Positions 1 to 8,037 of a stretch of 64,000 nt of DNA are shown in pieces; the first letter of the stretch is position 1, and every line of letters begins with the position of its first letter. Origin of the DNA: Chitinophaga nivalis (lineage in GTDB: Bacteria; Bacteroidota; Bacteroidia; Chitinophagales; Chitinophagaceae); the NCBI RefSeq assembly GCF_025989125.1, contig NZ_JAPDNR010000001.1, positions 4,260,301 through 4,324,300 of the forward strand. Direction: 5' to 3'. The notes beneath the pieces were generated by a model, which saw nothing but the letters and a program-made list of their open reading frames with translations, was not told the origin of the DNA and did not search any database. Both the position numbers and the translations under genes were made by a program.

Positions 1-1
1 G

Positions 2-190
2 CAGGCAGACAGTCACCCGGATGGTGTGTGTGTGAAAATGACGTGCTACGCCGCTAATTACAACGGCACGTTAAAAGCATGTTCAGAAATAGAAGATTTC
101 AAATGGTTAAAGTATGCCGATAAAGATAAAATCTCTGAGGTGGATAAATTGATCTTTGACTTTTTAAAAGAGCAGGATTTAATTGATTAG
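2..190 (+). CDS. NUDIX hydrolase, C-terminal fragment
   Basis: Only the last 62 codons lie in the window; the start and the NUDIX box are upstream of base 1. The visible part reads QADSHPDGVCVKMTCY, then EIEDFKWLKYADKD and a final helix ending LIFDFLKEQDLID. This tail, with the SHPDG turn followed by a strand and a W-L-x-Y segment, resembles the C-terminal half of short Bacteroidota NUDIX pyrophosphohydrolases of the MutT type, which remove pyrophosphate-linked groups from nucleotide derivatives. Substrate cannot be inferred. A hairpin terminator follows 40 bases downstream. Family assignment is from pattern memory of the tail alone. Confidence 0.6.
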   Translation, partial: QADSHPDGVCVKMTCYAANYNGTLKACSEIEDFKWLKYADKDKISEVDKLIFDFLKEQDLID

Positions 191-230
191 CGCTTATTTC
201 AAGATTTTATAGCTCATTATATAATGAACG

Positions 231-275
231 AAAAGCCATACAATCCCTGCTTTAAGTGGGTTGTATGGCTTTTTA
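231..275 (+). terminator. Hairpin terminator after the NUDIX gene
   Basis: The arms AAAGCCATACAA and TTGTATGGCTTT are perfect complements around an 18-base loop and are followed by a T-rich run. It sits between the + strand NUDIX gene and the converging lipoprotein gene and may serve both directions, as the opposite strand also ends in a T-rich stretch. Confidence 0.75.
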
Positions 276-319
276 TTTGGTAGTACGATCATCAGTATCA
301 ACCCAAAACAGGCTTGCTA

Positions 320-1330
320 TTAACGTTTTTTACGCAGCAGAATAGTTAGTGCAGATACTTCTCCGGTTCTTTGAAGGCGCTGGGGGTGATCTTTTGAAAT
401 AACTTTAACCCAACGTTGATTAAATGCATCTAACTGGGGATCGGGGATAATGGCCGTCAAAAAACGGCCGTTAGGTCCGGCATTATAAGAGGCATCTCCG
501 CCACAACCCGTCAGGACCCAACCCGATCTGACCCCTACGGTAGAGGTTTTATATCCATTGGGATCCGGATTAGGAGCGTAGTCTGTCCAGGTATAGTCTT
601 CCTGCGTTTCAAGTGTGCCAAACCCCGGAATATCCGGTTTAATATTGATGGCAAATGCACTGGCCGTGGAAGGATTTTTTGTAACACTATGATGACCGGT
701 TACATACCATCCGGGGGTATTGGGAATAGAGAGATTTAGTAAGGTGCCATCGCCGGTGCCATTAATTCGGCCACCACCGCCTATGGTGAGATAATCCCGT
801 GTGCTGTAAACGTTTATTTCCGGATCATAATTTAACGTTCCCTGGGCGCCGGTGGCGGAATCGACTTTGATGTATTTTTTCAGTTCAGCTTTTGGCACAC
901 CATCCAGTCGTAACCCGATGGCATAGGCCACCAGTGTATGAGGAAAAACAAGCTGGTGGTCTTTAGACGACGCATGCCAGGTACTCAGGTTACCATCAGG
1001 ATAGGCAGCCGTCAGGTAGGCACCCGGTGCGCCGAACGTAGGCAAAATGGCGGCGCCCCCTCCAACCAGTATATATTCTGACGGCACTGATACATCTACC
1101 GAATTACCTTGACCATAGCTCTGGTTGGTAACAATGATGGTGTGTACGGTTCCTGACCAATCCTGGCTTTCCGCCGGACTGCGTCGCTGGGTCTGCGCAT
1201 CACTCTCCGGCTCATGCTCATTGCCGGATGCATTTACGGGATCCTTTAAAGATTGATCCTTGTTACAGGAAAAAGAAATGACGGCAAAACACATCATTGC
1301 CAGTAAAGATTGGGTTAAAAGATTTTTCAT
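320..1330 (-). CDS. Secreted lipoprotein with a three-fold Gly-rich repeat
   Basis: 336 residues, no family recognised. The N-terminus is a lipoprotein signal: MKNLL, a hydrophobic stretch, then FSC with Cys22 as the lipidation site, followed by a polar linker rich in Glu, Asp and Ser. The mature part contains three related modules, starting VGGGAAI (about residue 88), IGGGGRI (about 183) and LTGCGGDAS (about 271). Each is followed by a Gly/Pro turn, a short strand (GAYLTAAYPD, GTLLNLSIPN, GRFLTAIIPD), then an aromatic segment; the first and third also share SSKDH and ISKDH. This suggests a three-bladed or three-lobed beta fold. It is monocistronic, converging on the NUDIX gene. Expected location is the periplasm or outer membrane. 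Role unknown. Confidence 0.75.
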   Translation of the reverse strand: MKNLLTQSLLAMMCFAVISFSCNKDQSLKDPVNASGNEHEPESDAQTQRRSPAESQDWSGTVHTIIVTNQSYGQGNSVDVSVPSEYILVGGGAAILPTFGAPGAYLTAAYPDGNLSTWHASSKDHQLVFPHTLVAYAIGLRLDGVPKAELKKYIKVDSATGAQGTLNYDPEINVYSTRDYLTIGGGGRINGTGDGTLLNLSIPNTPGWYVTGHHSVTKNPSTASAFAINIKPDIPGFGTLETQEDYTWTDYAPNPDPNGYKTSTVGVRSGWVLTGCGGDASYNAGPNGRFLTAIIPDPQLDAFNQRWVKVISKDHPQRLQRTGEVSALTILLRKKR

Positions 1331-2192
1331 GTGGCGTAGATTTAAATGATGACTGATACTGCACTATAGTAGTGCTCTTTTAAGATGAAAAGAATAGGAT
1401 GACTGGCTGGTACCAGCTCCAAAAAAACAGTAGCCGGCGACCTGACTGATGATGGCATAGGACCTGCTCCGGTCGCTGGTTTTAAATAATTGTGGCTGTT
1501 GTTGTTAAAAACGGTTTTTCGATAGCCGGCTGTTTGGGTATAGATCGTGACATTGGTTTGGGTGGTGCCGCATCATGTTATATAACGGTAAAACTTCGAT
1601 GACTAAAGTTGTAATATTTTTCATGGCTTTACCAGTGGGAATTTTTTATTAAGATATTTCATACCCCAGATAGCGCGATGTCGAAATCGACCATTGACCT
1701 GAATTAACCTGATAAAAAGAGTTATTTTAAATACAGAAAATATTTTATGCTGTATTGATGTTGCGCAATGAGTATAACGCATGGCTTTACCGTAAAAAAA
1801 GATACCCACATGCTATTGCACCTATTATCAGCACTATAATGATGCTGTAAGTCAGATAGAGAGGTAGGATTCACCGCTGCATGCATTTATCAGACAGCGG
1901 GCAGGTTAATTTTAGCAAAGAAACGGTTAACATCGGTAACCATCTCCATAACAATATGGAATACTTTCGCACTGTTTAAACGATCCTCCATCACAGAAGC
2001 GAACTGTGATGAAAGGAGATAAGATGCGGAAAAATAAGTCCGGGTAAGATTGCCGTCGCCTGGTTAAATAATCATGGACAGTTTAATTTAATCATAAAAG
2101 GACGACACAGCTGTGTGTTCTCCGGCGGCGGCCGTGTTACACGGTATTCATTAGTATTCAGGGTGGTCTTGTAAGACTTTTATGTATCTATA
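1331..2192. other. 860-base intergenic region, no convincing gene
   Basis: No convincing gene is seen. A hairpin with 8-base arms (CATCACAG and CTGTGATG, 7-base loop) lies at 1989-2011. On the minus strand a stop-bounded reading frame from about 2060 to 1890 has protein-like composition, ending RFFAKINLPAV, but has no good start and may be a gene remnant. The region presumably carries promoters of the flanking divergent genes. Confidence 0.4.
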
Positions 2193-3155
2193 ATGCTGGT
2201 ATTAAACAATCATGAAATTGCAGGTCTGCTTTCACTGGATGAAGTGATAGCAGCAGTAGAGGCGGCGCTCATTGCCAATGAGCAAAATAGTTGCCTGGTT
2301 CCCAAACGTATGCATATTGACTGGGGAGAAAATACTTTTCTTTCCATGCCTTCCTTTTCCGATACCTGTTTTGGTACTAAGCTGGTATCTGTTGTACCGG
2401 GAAACAGGCAGCACGATTTGGCTGTTACAAATGGCGCGATGTTGCTGAATGATGCCCGTACGGGTTTCCCACTGGCCATCATGAATGGGGCAAAGCTGAC
2501 CGCACTACGTACCGGCGCGCTGGGCGCCATCGGAATCAAGTATATGACACCTCCCGATACTGATACGATCGGATTAATAGGATGTGGGGTACAGGGAATA
2601 CAACAGGCGATCTTTGCCTGTGCCGTGCGGCCGGTGAAAAAAATATATTGTTTGCAGCGATCAGCATCAGGTATGGCCGCTTTCACTACAGCGCTCCGGG
2701 AACAATTTCCGGCAGTAACGGTCATCCCTTGTGAAGATGCTGCCACCATACTGCAACATACAAACGTAGTTATTGCAGCCAGCAGGTCTGCTACCCCTGT
2801 TTTACCCAACGATATCCGTTTACTGGAAAATAAACATTTCATCAGTATCGGTTCCTACAAACCTGATATGCAGGAGTTGCCGGACCTGGTTTTCCAGCTA
2901 TCCGGGAAACTGGCTATTGATTCGGTGTTTGCTAAAACAGAAACCGGCGATATTATCAATCCACTCAGGAAAGGAATTTTGCAGGAGCAAGATGTATTTA
3001 CCATCGGAAAAATTTTAACCGGCGAAATACAGGTAGACGTAGCGGGGACTACTGCCTACAAATCTGCAGGAATGGCGCTCTTTGATTTGTTTGTGGCAAA
3101 GGCTTTATACGAAACAGCAAAGTCCCGTCGTATCGGCACCGACATCGATTTTTAA
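2193..3155 (+). CDS. Ornithine cyclodeaminase/mu-crystallin family, likely delta-1-pyrroline-2-carboxylate reductase
   Basis: 320 residues, the normal length for this NAD(P)-binding family. Visible marks are the family segment LTALRTGALGAIGIKYM around residue 105 and the Rossmann loop GLIGCGVQGIQQ around residue 130. Family members include ornithine cyclodeaminase, alanine dehydrogenases and pyrroline-2-carboxylate (Pyr2C) reductases. The gene lies 39 bases upstream of a trans-3-hydroxy-L-proline dehydratase in the same direction. That enzyme makes Pyr2C, so the natural reading is that this one reduces Pyr2C to L-proline with NAD(P)H in the cytoplasm. The pathway pairing is established in other organisms; substrate assignment here is inference from context. 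The alternative is a D-amino-acid or ornithine enzyme. Confidence 0.8.
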   Translation: MLVLNNHEIAGLLSLDEVIAAVEAALIANEQNSCLVPKRMHIDWGENTFLSMPSFSDTCFGTKLVSVVPGNRQHDLAVTNGAMLLNDARTGFPLAIMNGAKLTALRTGALGAIGIKYMTPPDTDTIGLIGCGVQGIQQAIFACAVRPVKKIYCLQRSASGMAAFTTALREQFPAVTVIPCEDAATILQHTNVVIAASRSATPVLPNDIRLLENKHFISIGSYKPDMQELPDLVFQLSGKLAIDSVFAKTETGDIINPLRKGILQEQDVFTIGKILTGEIQVDVAGTTAYKSAGMALFDLFVAKALYETAKSRRIGTDIDF

Positions 3156-3194
3156 AAGAACATCTTATCAATAATTATTTACCGCCCTCACTAT

Positions 3195-4232
3195 ATGCAA
3201 ACACTGCTTAACAACCTGCATTGGGAAGCACCTGCCCAATGGTTAAAGATAGAGACGATAGATATGCATACCGGTGGCGAACCGTTGCGTGTTTTTATTG
3301 CCGGATTACCGGCAATAAAAGGAGAGACCGTGCTGGAGAAAAGAAGATACTTCAAGGAACACCTGGACTTTATCCGTACGGGTACCATGTGGGAACCTCG
3401 TGGGCATGCCGATATGTACGGCGCCGTGATCAGTACTTCAACAGATGCGGATATGGATGTCTTCTTTCTGCATAATGAAGGGTACAGCACCATGTGTGGC
3501 CATGCGATTCTTGCATTAACAAAACTCGTACTGGAAACGGGTATGATCAAAAAGGAGGGACCGTATCCGGAACTAACCATCAATGTGCCCGCGGGTAAAA
3601 TTTACGCCCGTGCCACGATGGAAAATGGACTGGTCAGTAGCGTATCCTTCCGGAATGTGCCTTCTTTTTTGTATTTGTCAGACCAGGAAGTAATGGTGCC
3701 GGGCATCGGCAATGTAAAGTTTGATGTAGCTTACGGCGGTGCATTTTATGCCTTTGTAAATGCCGAAGACCTGCAGCTGGAGCTGACTGCCCCGCACTAT
3801 AACCAGCTGATTGACTATGGCCGCAGGATTAAAAATGCGGTTATGGACAATTTTAGTATCAGGCATCCATTCGAAGAAGACCTGAGTTTCTTGTATGGCA
3901 CCATTTTCACAGGAGCTGCGCTGGAGAAAGAACATCATAGCCGCAACGTATGCATTTTTGCAGAAGGTGAGGTAGACCGCTCTGCTACTGGTTCCGGCGT
4001 CAGTGCACGGGCAGCGCTGCATCATGCAAAAGGGGAATTAAAGATCAATGAAACCATTGTAATAGAGAGTATCACCGGCAGCACGATGGGCGTAACCGTT
4101 CGGGAGCTGACTACCTTCGGTGATCATAACGCTGTAATACCGGAGGTAAGTGGAACCGCTTTTATCACCGGGCGACATACCTTTTATTTTGATCCGGAGG
4201 ATCCGTTTAAAAAAGGGTTTATTTTCAGATAA
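3195..4232 (+). CDS. Trans-3-hydroxy-L-proline dehydratase (proline racemase family)
   Basis: 345 residues with the family opening IDMHTGGEPLRV at about 22. Members use two active-site positions. The first is Cys101 in STMCGHAI. The second is Thr265 in DRSATGSG, where proline racemase and 4-hydroxyproline epimerase have Cys. The Cys/Thr pair is the established mark of trans-3-hydroxy-L-proline dehydratases, which lose water to give delta-1-pyrroline-2-carboxylate. The preceding gene encodes a matching reductase, so together they would convert trans-3-hydroxy-L-proline to L-proline for use as carbon and nitrogen source, for instance from collagen. No signal peptide, so cytoplasmic. Racemase or epimerase activity is unlikely without the second Cys. 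Confidence 0.88.
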   Translation: MQTLLNNLHWEAPAQWLKIETIDMHTGGEPLRVFIAGLPAIKGETVLEKRRYFKEHLDFIRTGTMWEPRGHADMYGAVISTSTDADMDVFFLHNEGYSTMCGHAILALTKLVLETGMIKKEGPYPELTINVPAGKIYARATMENGLVSSVSFRNVPSFLYLSDQEVMVPGIGNVKFDVAYGGAFYAFVNAEDLQLELTAPHYNQLIDYGRRIKNAVMDNFSIRHPFEEDLSFLYGTIFTGAALEKEHHSRNVCIFAEGEVDRSATGSGVSARAALHHAKGELKINETIVIESITGSTMGVTVRELTTFGDHNAVIPEVSGTAFITGRHTFYFDPEDPFKKGFIFR

Positions 4233-4483
4233 CCAGCTATAGCAGGATACCTCCGGGTAAATATGATGGCTACCATCAGTGGCCGGAGCGTAATTATTGT
4301 CAATAGATATGTTCAGGCTTTTGCGCCGCTATCAACATACCCGAAAAATGTAACTATATCTTTGTAACACGGTTATTATTGAAAGACAAATCTATTGCCC
4401 CTGGTAAGGAATACGCTACCAGGGGCAAAACTGTAAGTGGAAAAATACCTGCCGTTTTTCCTTCCTTGCTGCACGGAAAAAAA

Positions 4484-5350
4484 CTATTTCAACTGATCCA
4501 CCCTGTCGAAAAACTCATTTTGCAATCTGATGGTTTGAGTATCGGCCTTCACTATTTTCAATGCTTTAGTAAACTGTGCAATCTCCTGATCGCTGATAAA
4601 TTTGCCCAGGGCCGCATTTGATTTGGAGGCATCACCGGCGTAATGGTTAGGGTAGGCCGCATACCACCAGATGGGCGTATACAAGCCCGCTAAGGAGGAG
4701 CGATGCTGGTTGTCGCCGTTGTCATCGGAGGCCCGGTTCATCCGCATTAAATCCGGCCGGTAATGCAGTAAAATGGATGTTTCGCTTTCGCCGCCATGCA
4801 AATCACCTCCCATATCGCTAACATGCTTCTTTTGGTAGGCCTGGGTGTAAGCCGCATCGGTTTCCGCCCGGTACAGATACACGGCATAGTGGTGGCGCTT
4901 ATTGAGCAGGCCTTGCATAAAGAATTCCAAAAACTCCGGATTACCCCCATGCCCGTTGAGGAGGATGATCTTATCAAAACCGTTGCGGGCAATCTCATCA
5001 CAGGTAGCTTCCAGTAGTTCGAGTATCAGTTTGTTGGGCAGGGAAAATGTGCCGGGCTGGTGCCGGGCTTCGTTGATCTGGCCATAAAAATAATCCGGGA
5101 AAACAACGGCATATTCCGATTGTACCGCACGGGCTGCCCATTCCCGTACATGGATTAAATCAGTGCCCAGCGGCGAATGCTGGCCATGTTTTTCCAGGAT
5201 GCCGATGGGCAGAATACAGGTCTTCGAAGACTTTTGCAGGGCCGCCGGGAAATCGCTGGCTACTAATTCGTCCCAGCGGGCGGGTAATGCCTGAGCAAGG
5301 AGGTAGTTGGAAAAAAGTAAAGCGGCAAGTGCCAATAGAGATCCTTTCAT
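4484..5350 (-). CDS. Exported creatininase-family amidohydrolase
   Basis: 288 residues with an N-terminal signal peptide (MKGSLLALAALLFSNYLLAQ), so periplasmic. The mature protein has the creatininase-family metal site: Glu53 and His55 in ILEKHGQH, Asp64 in GTDLIH, His133 in LLNGHGGN and Glu187 in HGGESETS. The E-x-H-x8-D spacing matches characterised creatininases, which are metal-dependent amidohydrolases acting on cyclic or formyl amides. The Glu that follows the histidine in true creatininase (NGHYEN) is Gly here, as in most relatives, so the substrate is probably not creatinine. It is divergent from a LysR gene 96 bases away that probably controls it. Nearby hydroxyproline genes hint at amino-acid or cyclic dipeptide catabolism, but that link is weak. 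Confidence 0.82.
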   Translation of the reverse strand: MKGSLLALAALLFSNYLLAQALPARWDELVASDFPAALQKSSKTCILPIGILEKHGQHSPLGTDLIHVREWAARAVQSEYAVVFPDYFYGQINEARHQPGTFSLPNKLILELLEATCDEIARNGFDKIILLNGHGGNPEFLEFFMQGLLNKRHHYAVYLYRAETDAAYTQAYQKKHVSDMGGDLHGGESETSILLHYRPDLMRMNRASDDNGDNQHRSSLAGLYTPIWWYAAYPNHYAGDASKSNAALGKFISDQEIAQFTKALKIVKADTQTIRLQNEFFDRVDQLK

Positions 5351-5423
5351 ATGTTTTGAATTGATGATTATTTCCAGCCGTAAAACTATTACACCGTTAT
5401 CTATGAAAACAATGAATTAATTT

Positions 5424-5447
5424 TGAGCTATCCATCTAATTAGCTCA
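5424..5447. promoter_or_regulatory. Probable LysR autoregulatory operator
   Basis: TGAGCTA and TAGCTCA are perfect complements separated by 10 bases; LysR operators typically contain a T-N11-A inverted repeat, and this one fits (T of the left arm to A of the right). It overlaps a TAnnTTTG-type promoter box at 5418-5425 and touches the ATG of the LysR gene, a position expected for self-repression. Confidence 0.55.
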
Positions 5448-6358
5448 TGTTAAATATCAACCTGCATCACCTGACGGTGATCCATGCCATCGAAAAAGAG
5501 GGCTCTATGACCCGTGCCGCCGAAAAACTATATATTTCTCAGTCTGCCCTCAGTCACCATGTACAGGAACTGGAAAAGAAAATAGGGGCCAAGGTGTTTG
5601 AAAGAAGGAGCAAAAAGCTATACCTCACACCCATCGGACGGAAGATGATCGATAGCGCCGCCATTGTGCTCGCGGAATTACAAAAACTGGGACAGGAAAT
5701 TCAGTCCTTAAAAAATGGCGAAAGTGGAACAATCCGGATTAGTACGGAATGCTATACCACGTACAACTGGCTACCCCGGTTAATCAGGAAGTACCATCAG
5801 ATCTATCCCCTGGTAACCGTACAAATCATGGATGGCGCTACCAGAGGGCCCTTGTCGTTTCTGCAAAATGGAACATTGGACATAGCGCTGGTCAGCAGGC
5901 AGGCCACACAGCCGTTGGATGATAATCCTTTGTTCAGGTTTACCCCTGTTTTTCAGGATGAACTGGTGGTGATTATCAGTAAAGAAAATCCCTTGTCAAA
6001 GCAACGACAGTTATACCCGAAGGATTTTCCGGAACAGACATTAATTACGTATGATATCGAGGATCGGGATAATGATTTGGTTGAAAACGTTTTAAAACCC
6101 AACAACGCGGAGCCGGCGAAGGTGATAAAAATGCCTTTGACAGAAGTCATCCTGGAGATGGTGAAATTGAATCTGGGCATTACGGTGATGGCCAAATGGC
6201 TCGTGGCTCCTTTATTGAATGACGATTTGAAAATGCTTCCTTTCCGGGATGATTTTTCGAAAAGGTGCTGGTGCCTGGTAACGCTTGCCCGGCAAAGTAT
6301 TCTCCAGCAAGACTTTATAGCTTTTGTGCGGAAGGAATTGCAAAAGGACATGTACTGA
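5447..6358 (+). CDS. LysR-family transcriptional regulator
   Basis: 303 residues, standard LysR length. Residues 1-65 form the winged helix-turn-helix, with SMTRAAEKLYISQSALSHHVQELEKKIG cut here into its key pieces: the recognition helix around SQSALSHH and the linker LFER-like VFERRSKKLYLT. The remainder is the periplasmic-binding-like effector domain (ISTECYTTYNWLP from about 97, DIALVSR at about 148). The effector domain opening resembles MetR-like members, but no ligand can be named. It is transcribed away from the creatininase-family gene and probably regulates it. The start chosen is the ATG overlapping the inverted repeat at 5424-5447. Confidence 0.9.
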   Translation: MLNINLHHLTVIHAIEKEGSMTRAAEKLYISQSALSHHVQELEKKIGAKVFERRSKKLYLTPIGRKMIDSAAIVLAELQKLGQEIQSLKNGESGTIRISTECYTTYNWLPRLIRKYHQIYPLVTVQIMDGATRGPLSFLQNGTLDIALVSRQATQPLDDNPLFRFTPVFQDELVVIISKENPLSKQRQLYPKDFPEQTLITYDIEDRDNDLVENVLKPNNAEPAKVIKMPLTEVILEMVKLNLGITVMAKWLVAPLLNDDLKMLPFRDDFSKRCWCLVTLARQSILQQDFIAFVRKELQKDMY

Positions 6359-6382
6359 ATATGATGGTGGTAGAGTGTGCGT

Positions 6383-6429
6383 AAAGCGAATATTAAGTAA
6401 GCAGGTATCTATACTTAATATTCGCTTTT
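6383..6429. terminator. Bidirectional terminator between LysR gene and 6447-7166
   Basis: A near-perfect 17-base inverted repeat (AAAGCGAATATTAAGTA and TACTTAATATTCGCTTT) with a 12-base loop lies 24 bases after the LysR stop and 17 bases after the stop of the converging gene. Both strands end in T runs. Confidence 0.8.
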
Positions 6430-6446
6430 CAAAGCCAGCAGACTAT

Positions 6447-7166
6447 TTAACTGAACAACTCCGTGAGAGACTGCACTGATATTGTTGCTTGCTGCGAATT
6501 TTGAACACTGTCGGCATTAATCCACACTGTTTGACTACCGTTACCTGACAAATTCCAGGTTATCGATTGATACGCGTTATTTTTAATGCTCACCTTAGGT
6601 TGTACCGTGTTACCATAATACTGCACTGCATTACCCAGTCCATTTGCCGGTGCATTCACACAGAATAGGGTTGCTGTATTTTCAGTAAATTGTACCGAAA
6701 CGAATGCATTTATATTGCTGGTAATTTGGGCTGCATACCAGTGAGATGCGGGTACTGCTGCGTAGCGGGTAAACTTCGTGAACGAATGTGGCTTCCCATC
6801 CAGAGGAAGGAGCACATTATTTATTCCAGTGGGATCCAGGGGCATTTTTACACTACCGATAAATGCCTGAATACTGGCACCTGGGCTGCCATTCAGAATA
6901 GCGGCAGCTATTGTCGAAGTATCATCTCCACTTACAAAACATACGGCTGCCAATCCTTGATTGGAAGTCGTTCCGGGGACTGTAATGGTTACCGGTGGCA
7001 AGCTGTTGTTACCTGTAATGACAACATTGGTATCCGCATCATTTTCGGCATAATTATAAAAGAAAAGACCATAAATCTGACCTTGATTTAATCCTCCGGT
7101 ACAGGTGGCGGTATCCCCTTGCCCCATCGTGATAAGCTGACCATTATTCCAGGTAATTGCAGACAT
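6447..7166 (-). CDS. Uncharacterised beta-rich protein, 239 residues
   Basis: No family recognised. There is no signal peptide or membrane segment; the protein begins MSAITWNNGQLITMGQGD and is rich in Asn, Thr, Gly, Ser and Val with alternating hydrophobic residues throughout, typical of an all-beta protein. Two Cys only in the first half and one near residue 170. The C-terminal part (VSIKNNAYQSITWNL) echoes the N-terminal ITWNNGQ, hinting at duplication of a jelly-roll-like unit. It lies 226 bases downstream of, and in the same direction as, a two-component operon whose first gene also encodes an unrecognised beta-rich cytosolic protein, so it may belong to the same regulon. Function unknown. 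Confidence 0.7.
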   Translation of the reverse strand: MSAITWNNGQLITMGQGDTATCTGGLNQGQIYGLFFYNYAENDADTNVVITGNNSLPPVTITVPGTTSNQGLAAVCFVSGDDTSTIAAAILNGSPGASIQAFIGSVKMPLDPTGINNVLLPLDGKPHSFTKFTRYAAVPASHWYAAQITSNINAFVSVQFTENTATLFCVNAPANGLGNAVQYYGNTVQPKVSIKNNAYQSITWNLSGNGSQTVWINADSVQNSQQATISVQSLTELFS

Positions 7167-7392
7167 ATTAAATAGATTATGTTTATTTTCCTACTCTTTT
7201 CAGGCTTTTCGGAATCGCCTTGTCTGTTTTAATGCGCATTGAAGACATAACAAAGTTGTTACATTTCGGTGGTGGATATGTCAGGCAAAAGAGTGGTTTT
7301 AATCGATACCCCAATAGTGGTATGGGAAGCAAATAAAGGGTAGTACATACATGGGGATGGGGGACAATGCTCCATGCGGCTAAGCATATATC

Positions 7393-8025
7393 TTAGATAA
7401 TTCCTTTCTCGATAGCTAGCATAATCAACTCGGCAGAGGTTTTAACATTCAGCTTGTGCATGATATTTCTTCTGTGGGTCTTCACTGTATGCTCACTAAT
7501 ATAAAGTGTATTCGATATAGCTTTTGTATTCATGCCGTTGGCAAGGCATTTTATAATTTCTTTTTCCCTGTCAGAAAGTTGATGCAGGTTATTTTTGACG
7601 GAGCTTTTACTTCTGAAAAAATCGAATACCTGATCATTGATCTTAGGGTGGAAATAATTCTTTCTTTCACTGGTGTAATTGATAGCCTGTATCAATTCTG
7701 CTTTCGATGCATCTTTGAGAATGTAGCCCTGAGCGCCTTTTTCAAGCGCATCTTTAATCTGTCTGATAGATTGATGCATGGTAAGCACAAGTACCGGTTT
7801 ATCATACCCTTTGTTTTTCAGTAACGCCATACAGGCAATTCCGTTCAGGATAGGCATATCAAGATCCATCAGGATCACATCTACTTCAATAGTGTTCAGA
7901 ATATGAGGCACTTCATTTCCATTCGTGGTAGTACTCACTACTATAATACCATCTGCTGGTTTAAACATCGCAGCCAGGCCTTCTGCGAATAAATGATGAT
8001 CATCTACTATCAGTACCTTTATCAT
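7393..8025 (-). CDS. NarL/FixJ-type response regulator
   Basis: 210 residues. Receiver domain from residue 1 to about 118 with acidic pocket VDDH, phosphoacceptor Asp54 in LMDLDMP and conserved Lys in the ILKDAS segment near 104. A LuxR-type helix-turn-helix follows at about 145-205 (LSDREKEIIKCLANGMNTKAI, read in pieces, and ISEHTVKTHRRNIMHKL near 178-194). It lies 12 bases after the histidine kinase gene in the same operon and is its evident partner. As a DNA-binding regulator it probably controls the neighbouring beta-protein genes; targets are not visible from sequence. Confidence 0.93.
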   Translation of the reverse strand: MIKVLIVDDHHLFAEGLAAMFKPADGIIVVSTTTNGNEVPHILNTIEVDVILMDLDMPILNGIACMALLKNKGYDKPVLVLTMHQSIRQIKDALEKGAQGYILKDASKAELIQAINYTSERKNYFHPKINDQVFDFFRSKSSVKNNLHQLSDREKEIIKCLANGMNTKAISNTLYISEHTVKTHRRNIMHKLNVKTSAELIMLAIEKGII

Positions 8026-8037
8026 AATTGCACTTAA

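Noticed and set aside
1621..1809. 62-codon open frame on the minus strand
   Set aside because: Composition is not protein-like (long runs of aromatic and basic residues with no domain), no ribosome-binding context and no homologue recognised.
1890..2060. Minus-strand frame ending RFFAKINLPAV
   Set aside because: Protein-like but no good start and a stop shortly upstream; could be a gene remnant or chance, not listed as a gene.
2210..2842. 210-codon minus-strand frame opposite the ornithine-cyclodeaminase-family gene
   Set aside because: The + strand shows the family's Rossmann motif; the opposite frame has no recognisable domain.
4357..4364. TATCTTTG promoter-like box
   Set aside because: No + strand gene follows and no -33 box at correct spacing.
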